A stretch of DNA of 64,000 bases from Diadophis punctatus similis (GCA_023053685.1 JALIGW010000001.1:230318434-230382433), one strand, 5' to 3'. Numbered from the stretch's first letter, positions 12,336-25,065 are shown. Notes: a model not told the origin generated them from the sequence alone. Translations and numbers: made by a program.

Positions 12336-12739
12336 CAGGGGTGGGTTCCACTTACCTTCGCCACCGGTTCGCATCACGATGTTTTGCGCGTGAGCGGAGT
12401 GAGCGCGCACGTGCGCGTCCCCTCATGCAATTCTGCTTCTACGCATGCTCAGTAGCTATAATCAGCCCGAAACACAGCTGAGGAGCTGATCAGCTGTGCT
12501 TCGGGCAAAGGTATAAAGGTAAGTATAAACCCGGGGGCGTGCGGGAGGGCCCTTTTTCAAGCTGCAGCAGAGGAAAAAACTTCAAAACAGTAAAAAATTC
12601 AGAAAAAAATCAGAAAAAAAGATGGCGGCACCCACGGACCAGCACCGACCAAACCAGATCTGTAATACCATTGTGATGTCACCAGCAGGTCGTTACCGGT
12701 TCGGGCGATCCGGTCCGAACTGGCAGGAACCCATCCCTG
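12336..12739. mobile_element. hAT MITE, CAGGGGTGGGTTCC family, copy 2
   Basis: The ends are CAGGGGTGGGTTCC and GGAACCCATCCCTG. The flanks GCTGTGTA (12328) and ACTGTGTA (12740) differ at one base. The interior has CCGGTTCG words near both ends and no coding capacity. Length is 404 bp. Confidence 0.88.
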
Positions 12740-13004
12740 ACTGTGTAAGTGAAACTAGCACCTGCTTTCTTTCTTTTACACAACCAAGGTATTGCCTTGT
12801 CCACTAATATTACTCCTTGTGTTAGGTAGGGCAAAAGTATTAGCAAATCTCCTATTTTATCCATTGTATTACTTCTTCTCCTCCAATAGCAAATACTAGT
12901 CTCTTAATATTTATTCTATAAGTGCTCAGTTTCTTATTAAGTTATTTTTCCACATTTCATTTTTTTCTATGTTATTTCATAACTAAATTATTTTAAATGT
13001 TTTA

Positions 13005-13226
13005 TAGCAATAGCACTTAGACTTACATACCACCCCATAGTGCTTTATAGCTCTCTCTGGGTGGTATACAACATCAGCATATTCCCCCAACGATCGGAAT
13101 CTTTATTTTATTGACCTCCAAAGGATGGAAGGCTAAGTCAACCTTGAACTGGTCAGGATTGAACTCTTGGCTGTAGGCAGAGTTAGCCTGCAATACTGCA
13201 TTCTAACCACTGCGCCATTCTGGCTC
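13005..13226 (-). mobile_element. Sauria-type SINE, minus strand
   Basis: Minus-strand order is a tRNA-like head (GAGCCAGAATGGCGCAGTGG), then the CAGTATTGCAGGCTAAC region, the GACTTAGCCTTCCATCC body, and a tail ending in CTATTGCTATAAA. It is more diverged than the copy at 18643. Confidence 0.92.
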
Positions 13227-15427
13227 CTATTCTTCTTCTTATTATTAACATTACAGTATATGCTATGTTCAATAAAAATCCCCCAAATGGCTTCACAATA
13301 AAAAAAATGGAAGGAGGGGCAGAGAAATACAAACATAATACAAATGAGAACAAATATTAAAAGATTAAAAATTAGTTATCTCTTAGAAGAATAAAAAACA
13401 ATCCATCAGGCAAAAAGTTATCTCTACACATTTTTATGTATAATATCTGGGCCCAAACTCTAAGTAAGAGGTACCATTTGATGAAAAAACAACATGCTAA
13501 AAATATTTCAACTGGGAATACAACTGCCCAAAAAGTGATGTCTAGGTTTTTTCAGTTGTTGCTTGCTATTGTGATGGAAGATCAGTGTTAGCTGTTTCTG
13601 ACTAAGTACATTGTTCAGATTATAGATCAGTAATTAGCACTTTTCCCAGTTTCTGCTCCATGTGGAAACTATTCCTAATTAGCAAAATAGGGTAAAATTG
13701 AAGGATCACTGTCTTTTTGTCAGTCATCAGCTGCCTTGTTGTATTCTAATGACTGCAAAAAAAAATCTATCAAGTGTAGTGCTGAGTTTTTGGCTTACTA
13801 TTTTCCATTCATATTCACAGTACTTATTTTTATGCCATTCTTATGCATGATCCTTGTCCATGGTACTGAAACGTGTAGAGTGTCATTTCTAGATGTAAAA
13901 TCTCAACAGCTGCATCTCACAATAAATACAGCCACACAGTTCTGCTTATAGCATATATCATGAGTGTTAACTACACCATCAAAATTTTCATTATCCATGC
14001 TATATGTCACTGGGTTAGGCAAAACACAAGGAAATTCATGATTGGATTCCCCAGTACCACAAATATTATGATAGTTGTTCAGGTGAAAAATAGTTGGGAA
14101 AAGGGAAATGAAATCCGGATTTGGAAAAACAAAGCATTTAACCTTAACTCTCCTTTTTCTCCACTTAAATGTTTAAAAAGTTATTTGTGGTGGTTTAATT
14201 TTATTCCCCCCTAAACCTGGTATTTTTTTTTAATCTGAAGAGGTTATTTTGATTTTGCTCTTGTATACAGTGTATGCCTAGCAATATAAACAAAGGCAGT
14301 GGTTAATTCTTTAACATTCAGTCCTCCTGATTCCTTTTGCCAAAAAAGTTTCCTAGGCTTGGCTGTCATCAGGCAATTTGACTGGCAATTCAGGCTTTTT
14401 GCAAACAGTAGACCATGATGTTCTTTGTTATGTTTGTATGGTTTTCCAGTTCTTGCTTTCCCCCCCTTCTTTTTGTATATTGTTACTCAGTTCCATGATC
14501 TCAAATTCCACTGCATCTGACTAAGTACCAAATAACTGTGTCAGGTAATAATTCCCTGTGTTAATTTATGAAAGGCAATTAGCCAACATCTGTTCTGTCA
14601 TGAAAAAGAAATCTAGAATTTGTCGTTGAAATAGCAGCAGGAAATACTAGACCATGTAAAGTATACGTTCCAGTCCCAACTTTGACTATTTCTTATTGTA
14701 GGGTTGAATATTGACAAAGTATTTGGGTATCATCAAAGTATTTAGGACATACTGTATTGGTTTAACAGGACATCTTGTTGCTTGGGTTTTTCTCAGTTGC
14801 AAATTTACTTTAATAGTTAGTTCCAGATATAACTCCGATACTTTTCTCCCATATGTAGTTTACTAAAAGACCTGTTGGCTGTGAGAGCTTTATTTCTGTT
14901 TTCAAGCCTTCTGAAACATTCTAGCCTTTATTGTGGTTAGTAGCAGCACTAGTTACATATTTTTCTATTTTCTATCATTCTCAAACACATTTAACAGCAA
15001 ATTTAAATACGTTGTATAAAATGATTATTCTAATTTTCTATGAAAAACTAATGGCAATGTATGCAATTATAAAATCAGAATGTACAATTCAATAATAGCA
15101 TAAAAATTGATTTATCAGTAGTTTTACTGAAAACACATTTGCTTGCACACTGAACAAACCCAACTAAATGCCTTCAGAGTCCTTTCACAGTTCAGTTCTT
15201 CCTTTTCAGACTGGTGGCTTGCAGCTGAATCAGCCAAGTACTTTACAAACAGAGCAGACACTATCATCAATGCTTTACTAATGTGATTTATATCTCTTTA
15301 TGCCTTCATATACTGTAAGTTTAGTGTAAGAATTCCGAGCATATTGCTACAATTGAGGGAAGTTGTTCACTTATTTGTGATGGGTTTTCCCTGTTTATGA
15401 AAGGTCTTTTCCACATCCAGTGAAACC
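13227..15427. other. Unique intronic sequence, nothing recognised
   Basis: AT-rich unique DNA without visible repeat boundaries, inverted repeats or homologous frames. Short frames near 13736-14214 have no domain signature. Confidence 0.45.
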
Positions 15428-15429
15428 AG

Positions 15430-15435
15430 ATAGAT

Positions 15436-15520
<85 letters not shown>

Positions 15521-15543
15521 ATGATGGATAGATAGATAGATAG
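15430..15543 (+). repeat. (ATAG)n tetranucleotide array
   Basis: Nearly pure GATA/ATAG units cover about 114 bases with one interruption near 15519-15528. GATA-type arrays are abundant in snakes and known from sex-linked repeats, but this copy is of ordinary length. Confidence 0.95.
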
Positions 15544-15774
15544 TCTTAAATACAGCTGAGTCTGAACTCAACCTAATTATTACACTTTCTTAACTTAAAC
15601 TTAAAGCATTTTAAAAACAGACACTTTGCTATCTTGTGCAAAAATAGAATGTAAGATGCGAAGAAAATATATACATTTTTTAATTATGTGAGTAACTGCC
15701 ATGACAATGAATTAACATGGTTATAGTTTTTGGCACATGTCAAAAAAGACATTGTCCCAACATGTACATATGAT

Positions 15775-16165
15775 TACTTCACTTCATTCATTCTGTAGAT
15801 GAATATCTCCAGTGGCTGCTTAAGGACGAACAGTCCATAATCACAGCGCAGGTGGCTAGATTCTGCGCAGCAGCACTGGAGATTCGTCAGAAACACATGT
15901 CAAACCAATCATAGCTATTTTATACAACAAATGTGGCAAATCCTTTGCACTGCTTATTCCTTTCCCTTTTAGTATTAAACACAGTTTATGGACTGTAATT
16001 TTAGTATAGTTAGACCATATATAATTGACAGACTGGATTTTATCATAGATTTTAGCTGTTATTTATTATTTTATATTAGAATTTTTAATTGTATATTTAC
16101 TGAGTGTTTTTATTTGTTCTGGTCTCTGGTCTATGACTGTAATAAACTGAATTGATTGACTGTAG
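15775..16165 (+). mobile_element. LINE 3' end with ORF2 C-terminal remnant
   Basis: The plus strand encodes WLLKDEQSIITAQVARFC and AAALEIRQKH near 15810-15900. This resembles the extreme C-terminus of a vertebrate LINE ORF2 (a DD..V...VARF...A...R pattern). It is followed by an AT-rich untranslated tail ending in TGACTGTAATAAACTGAATT, a common squamate LINE terminus. I cannot fix the clade. Confidence 0.5.
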
Positions 16166-18411
16166 GTGAAAGAACATTGTCCATGGATGTAAACTGCCTA
16201 GGTCGCTCAGCATGATACTAGGACCTTTTCTGTTCCTAACTCGCTTCTGGTGAAATCCAAGCTTTTTATCTCATCAGAACCAAATCCTTCAAGTTTCTAG
16301 CGAGTGCTTCTAATTCCATCTTTGAAAAATGTCATCCAGTGCTTGCATTATTATGCCTCATGTCACACATTTTCCTTCTGAAATGTATGACATGAAGACA
16401 GAATTCTGTCATATGAAAGAAATTATATTTTATCCTTGAATAACAGAGAAGTGACTGCTCATTTATGTCATTTTGTCTCCGCTTGCATCTCCATCTATCT
16501 TTTGCTTACTCATTCTATCATTATTTAAGTAGCAGCTTTGGCACTTCCAATTCCAAATTGATTTTCTCTGGAAGTTGCTTGCCTTCCTGAAATTCACCTC
16601 TACTTTCTATAGTGTTTGAAAGTGACAGTATTTTATGTGCAAGATTTAAAAGAGAGAACATTTTTGATTGCATGTGTTTATATTTAAGAGAGTTTTCTTT
16701 AAAGAATATATACAGTACTTCTTAATTTGGAAATAAGTCACTAATCTGCAGCTCAAACCAAGATTTATATTGAAGGCAGAAATAATATTTGAGACATCAC
16801 TATTGAGTTGTGTTTATATTGCTGAATAATTTCATGCTTGTTGTTGATGGTTGCATGTTTTATTCCTGTTTTACATAGCTGGTCTTTTCTGTATTCATCA
16901 AAAATTACTTTATCTTCTGCTATCATCCCTGTTGGATGCTACAGCTGGATACAAGAAGTATGCATTCACTTGGGGGCAAATGAAACATTGAACTGAATGG
17001 GGCCATTTGGTTCAACACACATCACTCAGTGAATGTAAAATAGTGCAATTAGGCACGTAAGTGGGAGTCCCATTGAGAGTCATTCATATCTATTTGTTCC
17101 ATTCATGGATTAATTTCTGAGAAAAGCTGAATGTAATAGCAAGAACTGAGTAGGCAGATTGAAGAGTAGGAACTGCTCACAGAAGCCATTATGATTTTCC
17201 TATGGGCATTTGTCTAGCTCTTTGCCCCCCCTCATTCCCTACCATCAGTGCTGAGTGACAACATTACAGGAAAAATAAAACAATTCTTTCCAAGAATGAC
17301 TATTGAGGTTCCTGGCTTCTACTGCCAAAATAAAAACTATGAAGCATAAAACAGAATAATTTATAGCATCAAGATTGCCGTGATCGTATCATTGGATGAG
17401 TGCAGACAATATGAACACATTTGTTTTGTGAAATGACTTTTCATCATTCACAACTTCTATGGGAGCCAAGTTATCTCTAACTCACATGCTTCATCCTCAA
17501 GGCAACCTGCACGGTATCTCACAAACCAGGCATATTTTTAGAGGGGTTACTGGAACTAATAGTCTTGGGCCTGCCTCAGTTGTATGAGTCTTGGTTTGAA
17601 AGCTGAGAACTTGGGAGAACAATATGGACAACAATACATTCCACTGACTATCCCTGAGGAAGAAATCATCAGGCTGGATAGAATGTGGCTTCCAGGAAGA
17701 TGGGTAGAAAGTATACACCAAGGTTGTCTTTTTGTGACATTCCATGAAAGAGTGCATGTATTCATTAGGATTTAGAAAAGACAAGTTCCTTTGTTCCTTG
17801 CAGATGCTTAAAAGTCCTCTAAAAGTCTCAAATGGCATCTCTTCCCCTCAATCTCCATTCCAAAAGAAGATTTGTAAAAGAAATAATAGGCCCTTCTCTC
17901 TTCTTGGATGTTATAAATGTATTTTGTTTGCATTGTGTCTTGGTTTGAAGATAGACAGAAAGAATGAAAAATATTTCCTAAATATGTCCTAGGCTCTTTT
18001 GCAGAATTTAAGCACGTTTCTTGCCTTTATGCTTATAGTTGTAAAAACAGAAATCGGCTGGCTGTGTTTGCTAAAGCCATGGAAAGAAGCAAGAGGGAAT
18101 CTGCTGTTGACTTTGAGCAAATTGTGTAAATGTTTTGAGGGTGGATAACTCATTTACAACTGGAAATAACTTATAATTACACACTACATTGATTGGGAGC
18201 TTCAGCCAGTAATTAATTTACTGCAGGCTAATGGGTCCTCTTCAGGAGGTCATTTAAGAATTACTTTCATCTATCCATACTCAGGGTAGGGCTTTAGATA
18301 CTCAAAATAGGAATGGACTTTTAGTCATCCTTAACGAATTGGCTCCTATGCTTTATGAAAGAGAAGTATAGTTTTTCAAGATCATTATGTCTCAAACGTA
18401 TTTAGAAAGTG
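16166..18411. other. Unique intronic sequence, nothing recognised
   Basis: No repeats or homologous frames are visible over 2.2 kb. Overlapping opposite-strand frames at 17497-17838 have no domain resemblance. This is one of the longer repeat-free stretches and a reasonable place to test for conserved non-coding elements. Confidence 0.45.
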
Positions 18412-18419
18412 GCCTAATC

Positions 18420-19037
18420 CAGGGGTCTGCAACCCACGGCTCTGGAGCCATATGTGGCTCTTTCATCCTTCTGCTGCAGCTCCCTGTCACTCAAAATATG
18501 CGTCACAACTGCCAATGTGCGATACCTGCCGGCGTGCGATTTATTGAGGTTTTCGACCCATCTTTTTTTCGGAGTTCAAAATGTTTTTGTTGCATGCAGA
18601 AATAAAAATTTGTTTTCTCTGTAGCAGTTCATTGATTTAGAAGAGCCGAGGTGGCGCAGTGGTTCAAATGCAGCACTGCAGTTCAGCAGTTCAGCTGTTC
18701 AAATCTCACCAGCTCAAGGTTGACTCAGCCTTCCATCCTTCCGAGGTTGGTAAAATGAGGACCCAGATTGCTGGGGGCAATATGCTGAACCCTGTAAACT
18801 GCTTAGAGAGGGCTGTAAAGCACTATGAAGCGGTATATAAGTCTAAGTGCTATTGCTATTGCTATTTCATAAATGCAACACACTATAGTTTTTTTATATA
18901 TAGCATAAAGGTAAAAAATAATATATGCAGTGCTTTCTTCATTTTAGATGTCAAAAGGGTTTGTGGCTCCCGGTGTTTTCTTTTCTGTGGGAGAGGGTCC
19001 AAATGGCTCTTTGAGTGTTTAAGGTTGCCGACCCCTG
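18420..19037. mobile_element. hAT MITE, CAGGGGTCTGCAACC family, split by a SINE
   Basis: The ends CAGGGGTCTGCAACC and GGTTGCCGACCCCTG are inverted repeats. The flanks are exact 8-bp duplications GCCTAATC (18412-18419 and 19038-19045). The interior carries GGCTCTGGAGCC near the left end and TGGCTCTTT near both ends, and was interrupted by a SINE at 18643-18866. Without the SINE the element is about 390 bp. It does not code for a transposase. Confidence 0.92.
18643..18866 (+). mobile_element. Sauria-type SINE nested in a hAT MITE
   Basis: The head GAGCCGAGGTGGCGCAGTGG, the promoter-like boxes, the GACTCAGCCTTCCATCCTTC body, and a tail of three TGCTAT units are all present in order. This is the best preserved plus-strand copy. 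Since it lies inside the hAT element, it inserted later. I see no clean target duplication. Confidence 0.95.
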
Positions 19038-19045
19038 GCCTAATC

Positions 19046-20190
19046 CATTTTTAAAATCTGCTCTTCTTTCTGGGCTCACTTTCATGCCCAGCAATTAATT
19101 TATCAATATGTCAGGACATTTCTTGGAGGATGCTTGCTACCCCAGCTTAACTGAATCTGGGTATTTTATTAGGGACAAACAATCTTTTGAAAGCCTATCT
19201 TTGTTAATTGCTTTGTTTTCTTTATTTATTTTACAATCTTGTGCTGATTTTCACTTTGCTGAAGACCTTGTCTCTTTCTACAATAATCCCTAGCTGTGCT
19301 TGGCTTGACTCTTTCCCCATTACTGAGAATGCAAAGAAATTAAGCCTAATAATAAGGACATCATACAATATATCCCTTGGAAATTACATTTTTCCCTTGG
19401 GTGACTTCTAGAGAGTACTTCTCATATGGAGACATTAATTTATTGCTGTAGAGTGCCTGATGCCATCTAAACACGTTATAATATTTCAAGTTCTTTCCTA
19501 GTTTCCAGGGAAGTTCAAATAGGAATTGCAAGCGACAACTAGGACACAACTTGCTGTAATCAATTATGTGCCTCTGTTGAATAATCAGTTAACCACAGCA
19601 GCATTCAGCACAATGTGAGGAGGGGGAAATGATGGCAGAATATTTCCAGACAAGCTGATGTGCTGTCAATTTCTGATGTAAAAAGCCTAGTAATTATTTG
19701 CCTTAAATTATATTATAACTCAGTTTAGGCTTATATGAAAAACTTACAGGAAACTGTATCACTTTTCATCTTTAAAGATCTACAGAAACAAACCAGTCTT
19801 TATCTATGACTCATATAAAGTAAAACTATATCTAAATTTCACATGAAAGGACTTCTTTTTTATCTTCTCACAGCTCAAAGAGTTTCCTCACTAGCTGCCA
19901 TTTTTTCAGAGGCAGAGAAACATCCATTGTGTTTTCCAAACATTTACTGGAGGAAAGAGGAGGAGGAGAAGCATAGTAGCTGTTTTGAACAATACACACG
20001 TACTATTGAACTGCTCTTATTATTATAATTTTTCCCCTAACGTTTAGTTGGAATCTGTTTTTTCATAACTTAATCCATTTAGTCTCCTATAAATTATTTC
20101 ATTATAGTATGGAAGAGAACTTGCCCTTCTTCTTGGTAACCTTCCTTTGGGTATTTGAGTAGTGCTATCATAATCCCATTAGCGATAAAA
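19046..20190. other. Unique intronic sequence, nothing recognised
   Basis: AT-rich DNA without repeat ends or homologous frames. Confidence 0.4.
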
Positions 20191-20194
20191 GGAA

Positions 20195-20327
20195 ACCAGG
20201 CTGCCAAAGAACACCATCAAAGCTGACATCAACCGGAGCATAGAATAGCTCAAAGAAGTAGTGCAAGATAGGAAGATGTGGAAAGACCTGGCCCATAGAA
20301 TCGGCAAGAGTCTAACTGAATGGATAA

Positions 20328-20328
<1 letters not shown>
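20195..20328 (+). mobile_element. LINE ORF2 C-terminal remnant, RTE/Bov-B-like
   Basis: The frame reads IKADINRSIE, a stop, then LKEVVQDRKMWKDLAHRIGK, and ends in SLTEWIT. An 'E-L-x-x-x-V-x-D-R-x-x-W' followed by 'H-x-I/V-x-K-S' motif is the signature of the C-terminus of RTE/Bov-B-type LINE proteins. The (ATC)n array at once behind it would be the tail or a microsatellite grown from it. Confidence 0.55.

Positions 20329-20389
<61 letters not shown>
20329..20389 (+). repeat. (ATC)20 trinucleotide array
   Basis: About twenty uninterrupted ATC units directly follow the LINE remnant. In one frame they read as a polyserine run, but there is no gene around it. Confidence 0.96.
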
Positions 20390-20721
20390 CCTCAGTCTTT
20401 CCCAAGGCTAAAAATTACTGGTTCCTTCAGTCTTTTTCATGTTTTAGTCCTTGATCATCCCCATTGCCCTTTGGCAAGACTGACACAATACACTCCATAT
20501 TATGGAGTATAACCGATGCAGAATAAAATAGGCTGATTATTTCCTGTGATTTAGAAACCATTTTTCTATTATATCCTAATGTTGCATTTCCCTTTGTTTG
20601 TTTTGTAGCCACATCACACGGCTAACTCATATTCAGCTTTCAACGAATTATACTCCAAGATCATTTTAATAAATATTGTTGCAAAGCCTGGTATCCCCCA
20701 TCTGATTATTTGAAATCTTAT

Positions 20722-20990
20722 TGTCCTAAAGGTGCTTTTTCAAGAGCCAACTGGCCTTTCTGGTTTTTCTTTGAAGATGTTTCGCTTCTCATCCAAGAAG
20801 TTTCTTCAGCTCTGACTGGATGGTGGGGAATGGAAAGATTTATACTCCTTGCAGACAGCTGATCATTTAAGAATTCCATTCCCCACCATCCAATCTAACC
20901 TGAAGAAGCTTCTTGGATGAGAAGCAAAATGTCTTCAAAGAAAAACCAGAAAGTCCAATTGCCTCTTGAAAAAGCACCTTTGGGACAACC
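20722..20990. mobile_element. Penelope-like element ends as a fold-back
   Basis: Left arm (20722-20836) and right arm (20877-20990) are imperfect inverted copies. Each contains GAAGAAGCTTCTTGGATGAG and ATGTCTTCAAAGAAAAACCA, or its complement, and they are separated by about 40 bases. The same sequence appears singly at 41847 and 42527. The family is tentatively Penelope-like, since such elements often carry inverted terminal copies. The structure itself is clear. Confidence 0.7.
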
Positions 20991-23835
20991 ATGGCCTGGA
21001 TGACTGAGAATCTCCATAAATATTTATATCTGATCATTGCTTCCTAAGTGAACTTTGCACTTGTCTCTGTGTTTCTGTTTTTGAGCCATCACTATAATGA
21101 ATACAGTGCTTAGCCATACTGTAATAAAGATTTTGTTTGTCTTTTTTTTAGTTTTTGAAGTTAAGCAGGCATAACACTGTACTTGTTTTTGTTTCTGTGA
21201 AGTGTGGGCATGAAATGTGTCATGGAAAATCAGTGTCTGTAGAAAGTGACACCAATGAATTACACAGGGATACTTACTCAGTGACTTCCATGTCATGTTT
21301 GATTGCCTAACTTGTCAAAACTAGTTTTCTCTACCCACTAGCCTGCAGCAGGAGCCTAGTTTACAAAACAGGATCTACATTGCTTTTCTATTTCAGACAT
21401 CAAAAGGTAGTTTGGTGAAGGAACAATTAGTTCCTGTTGTAGCATTCTTAGAAACCATTCTTCGGAACCAAAGCCTTTTATGGAATCAATATGAGATATG
21501 ATTATTAGCTATTGAGTAAGGAGGGATTGAATATAATATCTCTGACACATGCTATTGGCCAAGGTCAGATGTAAACAACTTAAGACCAGAGAGTTCCATT
21601 ACAATAACAAAGCAGTGATGTCAACCATCCTCCCACAAAGTGAGAAAGAAAGATCAGTTTTCACTCTTGGGATGCACAGGCAGAGAAAAGAGTTGCATGA
21701 ACTGAACCTGGGGATCTGCATATATGAATATAGCTTGAGCCTTGTAGTTGGCAGTTGCTGTTTTTTGCTTTAATTGTGGCCTTTTCTAGGATGTGTAATA
21801 AAACAAATGTTAAAGAGCTGTATTCTTGAACGCTATGTGAAGGAATTTCGAACTAACCTTGGGAAGGAAGGAACAAGTGAGCTGCTAAGAGGTGACTTTG
21901 TAAAAGGATTATTCAGTTCTCAGGAAGAGAAGAAACTTAAAATAACTCTGCCTTCATTTTGTTTGGTATTTGATGGGATGGAGATAAACTTGGACGGGAT
22001 TTCAGGATTGATGTCAGCCCTTCAAGGTAGGAAAGGTTAAGAAACAGTCATGGCAGGGATTCCAGAAATCCTCTTAATGGTATGGTACAAAACAAACATC
22101 TGAAGCCTGAAACAAACAATCAAGACAGTTTGTTAGTTGGAGATGAGCAATAGTTGTGATAAAAAGAAACAGATCTTGACATATGCTGCAAAATGAGGTC
22201 ACTCGAAGCCCAGGAGAAGGTTGTGTTAAGTACCTAGAAAAGTTCAGCTAGCCAGTTGTGGAGGCACAGCTGCAGCACTTCATCCCTCAAGAAAGGGAAA
22301 ATGGTATAGCTGGTTGTGGTGGTGCAGCTTTTCCCCTTTCCAAGAAAAGTGGAGAGAGAAGACAAAGGCATCCTGAAGGGCATCCATGTGAGCCATCGTG
22401 CTTGGGTTCTGCTTTTGTTCAGTAGAGTTTTGAACAGATAGGGAAAGTGTCTCTGTCCTCTGAAAGTGCCACAGGACAGGGAGGTATCAGGGAGGTAAAG
22501 TTTTCTAGAGACAGAACGGAGGTTGGTGGAGTGTCATCTGAAAAGATATTCTGGCATAATGACAATGCATTGGCCATTTAGTTCTACAGATTAGAAAGGT
22601 AAGAGAGTTGAAAACTAAAACGAGGAAATAGTTGTGCTGCTTGCCTGGAAATAAATATATAGGGAAGGCAACTCTGAAGGAGATTGAGAAAATATAACTC
22701 CCAAGATAAAATCAGAAACATCTGCCTATAAAGGAGGTGTAGACAGGATCTGGATAATTGAAAATGGGCTGAGAAGTGGACACCTGCTTGAATCAAGGAA
22801 AGGATTGCTCCATTTTGGAATCCCACTTAAAGAGAACCCACTTCTTGAGTAGGGCAGTGTTGTTTTCTTGTTGTTAAGGGAGGAAAATAGCAGTAAATAT
22901 TGTCAAAGCTCACAAAATACTGTATATACCTGACAGGGTCGAGGCATTCCCAATGTAGAATTTTAATTTAGCAGGGATCCATCTTAATTGCTTTTGAGGA
23001 AATATTATACCCTGAATAATCAGGCAGATCCAAATTTCTCTAACTTGGGGTAGAGGATGTGGGCACAAGGGCTTTGAAGAACTGGTCAGATTTGATCTGT
23101 GTAGAGAGCAGGATCCTCTGAATACATCAGCAAATCATACATATTAACAACTAAACATTTGTCCAAAACATCATGGCTATATGTTTTATCAACCTTATAG
23201 ATTACCCATTACCTATCTTTTAGAGCATTGATCAATCTGCAAGCTATTGCTATGTATACAAATGTCCTATAAAAGAATCAAAGGTAATAAAATATTCATA
23301 GGCCTCTTTCATATACATTTGTGTATGAATTTCCCAAGATCCAATTTGTTAAAAAATCTATGCCTTCTGTATTCAGAGTTCGGGAATGAAGGGAGTAATA
23401 TATTGCAAAGTTCAGGAGCCTCCAATCATGGATTACATGCAGAAACACATCCTTCATAATAAAATATATATAAGAACACGGTGATGGAAGAGGAGGAGTA
23501 GCTAAAGCCTTTCTGTAGTTAATAGCAATAAATTCATTCAAGCAGGCAAACTCTGTATTTTATATTGAAGAGTGGCTGTTTGCAAAAATTTGAGTTCTAG
23601 GAATGTATTTGGCTCTATGACTGTATTACCAAACAGGGGGCGGGGGCAAAGTTTACGATTCTCCCTTTCCAAACAGATCAGTATTGTCCATATATTTGGC
23701 AGACAAAGTAGAAAGGAGCTTCTTCTGAAGGGCAGCTGGAGGCCTGAAGATAAAAGGTGATGCTATTGTGATCCCAGTAAATATTGGCTACGTAGCCAGT
23801 CTATACCAAGAGGGAAATGAAGATGGAGTAAATGT
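20991..23835. other. Unique intronic sequence, nothing recognised
   Basis: Unique DNA over 2.8 kb with scattered open frames under 100 residues that show no domain. A locally purine-rich, less AT-rich segment covers about 22000-22560. Confidence 0.4.
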
Positions 23836-24213
23836 ATAGGTCCTCAACGTTCATTTAGTGATGGTTCAAAGTTACAAACAGCACTGAAAAAAGTTACTTA
23901 TGATCGTTTTTCACACTTTATGACCTTTGCAACATACCTATAAGCAAAATTCAGATGCTTAGCAACTGACTCATACTTATGACCATTGCTGTGTCCCAAG
24001 GTCATGTGATCACCTTTTGCGACCTTCTGACAAGCAAAGTCAATGGGGAAGCCAGATTCACTTCACAACTTTATTAACTTAACAACTGCAGTTATTCACT
24101 TAGCAACTGTGGCAAGAAAGGTTGTAAAATGGGGCAAAATTCACTTAACAAATGCCTCGCTTAGCAACAGAAATTTGGGGCTCAGTTGTGGTTGTAAGTT
24201 GAGGATTATCTGT
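23836..24213. mobile_element. TA-flanked MITE (Tc1/mariner-like), copy 1
   Basis: The left end reads GTCCTCAACG and the right end GTAAGTTGAGGAT, diverged inverted repeats of a family whose better copy is at 60795-61159. The interior words GGTCATGTGATCACCTTTTG and GACAAGCAAAGTCAATGGGG are shared between the two. No transposase is present. The superfamily is inferred from the TA target at the better copy. Confidence 0.8.
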
Positions 24214-24728
24214 GGTTGCATGGACTCCTGAGGATTGCTTATCATAAGCTTTAGGCAAGCTTTGTTATGGATCCTGAAAACAAGGGTGGTTTTTTTTTGA
24301 ACTTTTATTCTATAAGCCACCAGAGTCACCGTGAGTGAGTTGGGCAGCCACCTAAATGTCCTTAATAAATTAATAAATAATGAAATGAGAGCCAGCTATA
24401 TTGTGGGTCACAAAGTTAAGAGCCAATTATCAATAATTTCAACTGTTATGGTGTCAGACAATCTGTATGGAACATATTTGTCTAAGAGGAACGTTTCAGT
24501 GAGGTTTTGCAGGGCTGTAAAGTGTATTAAAGTTCCAAAAGAAAAGAATAATTTTTATCTTCTTTTCTCCAGCCCAGCACTGGAGTTCGCAGAGTGCACA
24601 GATAGGGATGGGGGATGGGGGGGGCAAGGGATTCTGGTTGTGGGCTGAGGGGAAAAAAAAGCTTACCTGACGAAGAACAGAGCTTCTTTTCTCCAGCCCA
24701 AAATTGCAGTTGTTGAGCAAAGCAGTCG
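24214..24728. other. Mostly unique sequence with a short duplicated motif
   Basis: CTTCTTTTCTCCAGCCCA occurs twice (about 24559 and 24684) in front of similar GC-rich words. I recognise no element. A G-rich run of up to eight bases lies near 24617. Confidence 0.35.
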
Positions 24729-24812
24729 TGTGTGTGCATCTTGCTTAACAACCGCTATGACATATGATCAAACATCCAGGCTCAATTGCGGTCATAAGAT
24801 GACTGCATGTAA
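24729..24812. mobile_element. Fragment of the TA-flanked MITE family
   Basis: The words CTTAACAACCGC, CTCAATTGCGGTCATAAG and ATGACTGCATG match the ends of the family at 60795, but the middle is missing. This is an internally deleted or truncated copy. Confidence 0.5.
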
Positions 24813-24910
24813 AAGCTTCTGATAGCAATAGCTTGAGACATCTTCTTCTATCTTCTCTCCAATATTCTGGGTAAGCCTCCCAACTTCAGTTATCAAGTGT
24901 GAAAGCAGCT

Positions 24911-25065
24911 CCCTTGTTTCTTTCTCTCCTGACTCTTCAGTTTGACAATCCAGTTCTCCATAGTGGGTGGAGCTAGCCTCCAAGAATGGGTTAAATCTGC
25001 CCTCTAGCCAATCAGGACCCTTGTTCCTTTCTCTCCTGACTCTTCAGTTTGACAATCCAGTTCTC
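24911..25065 (+). repeat. 48-bp direct repeat, two copies 107 bp apart
   Basis: Bases 24911-24958 and 25018-25065 are the same 48-base sequence, differing at one position (TTTC versus TTCC after CCCTTG). The intervening 59 bases are unique. The origin is unclear: a local duplication or long flanking duplication around a small insertion would both fit. Confidence 0.9.

Noticed and set aside
18643..18866. tRNA gene
   Set aside because: The tRNA-like head belongs to a Sauria-type SINE with its typical body and tail. The same holds for the other SINE copies.
20261..20512. Frame with a polyserine run
   Set aside because: The serines are the ATC array, and the part before is the end of a LINE ORF2, not a host protein.
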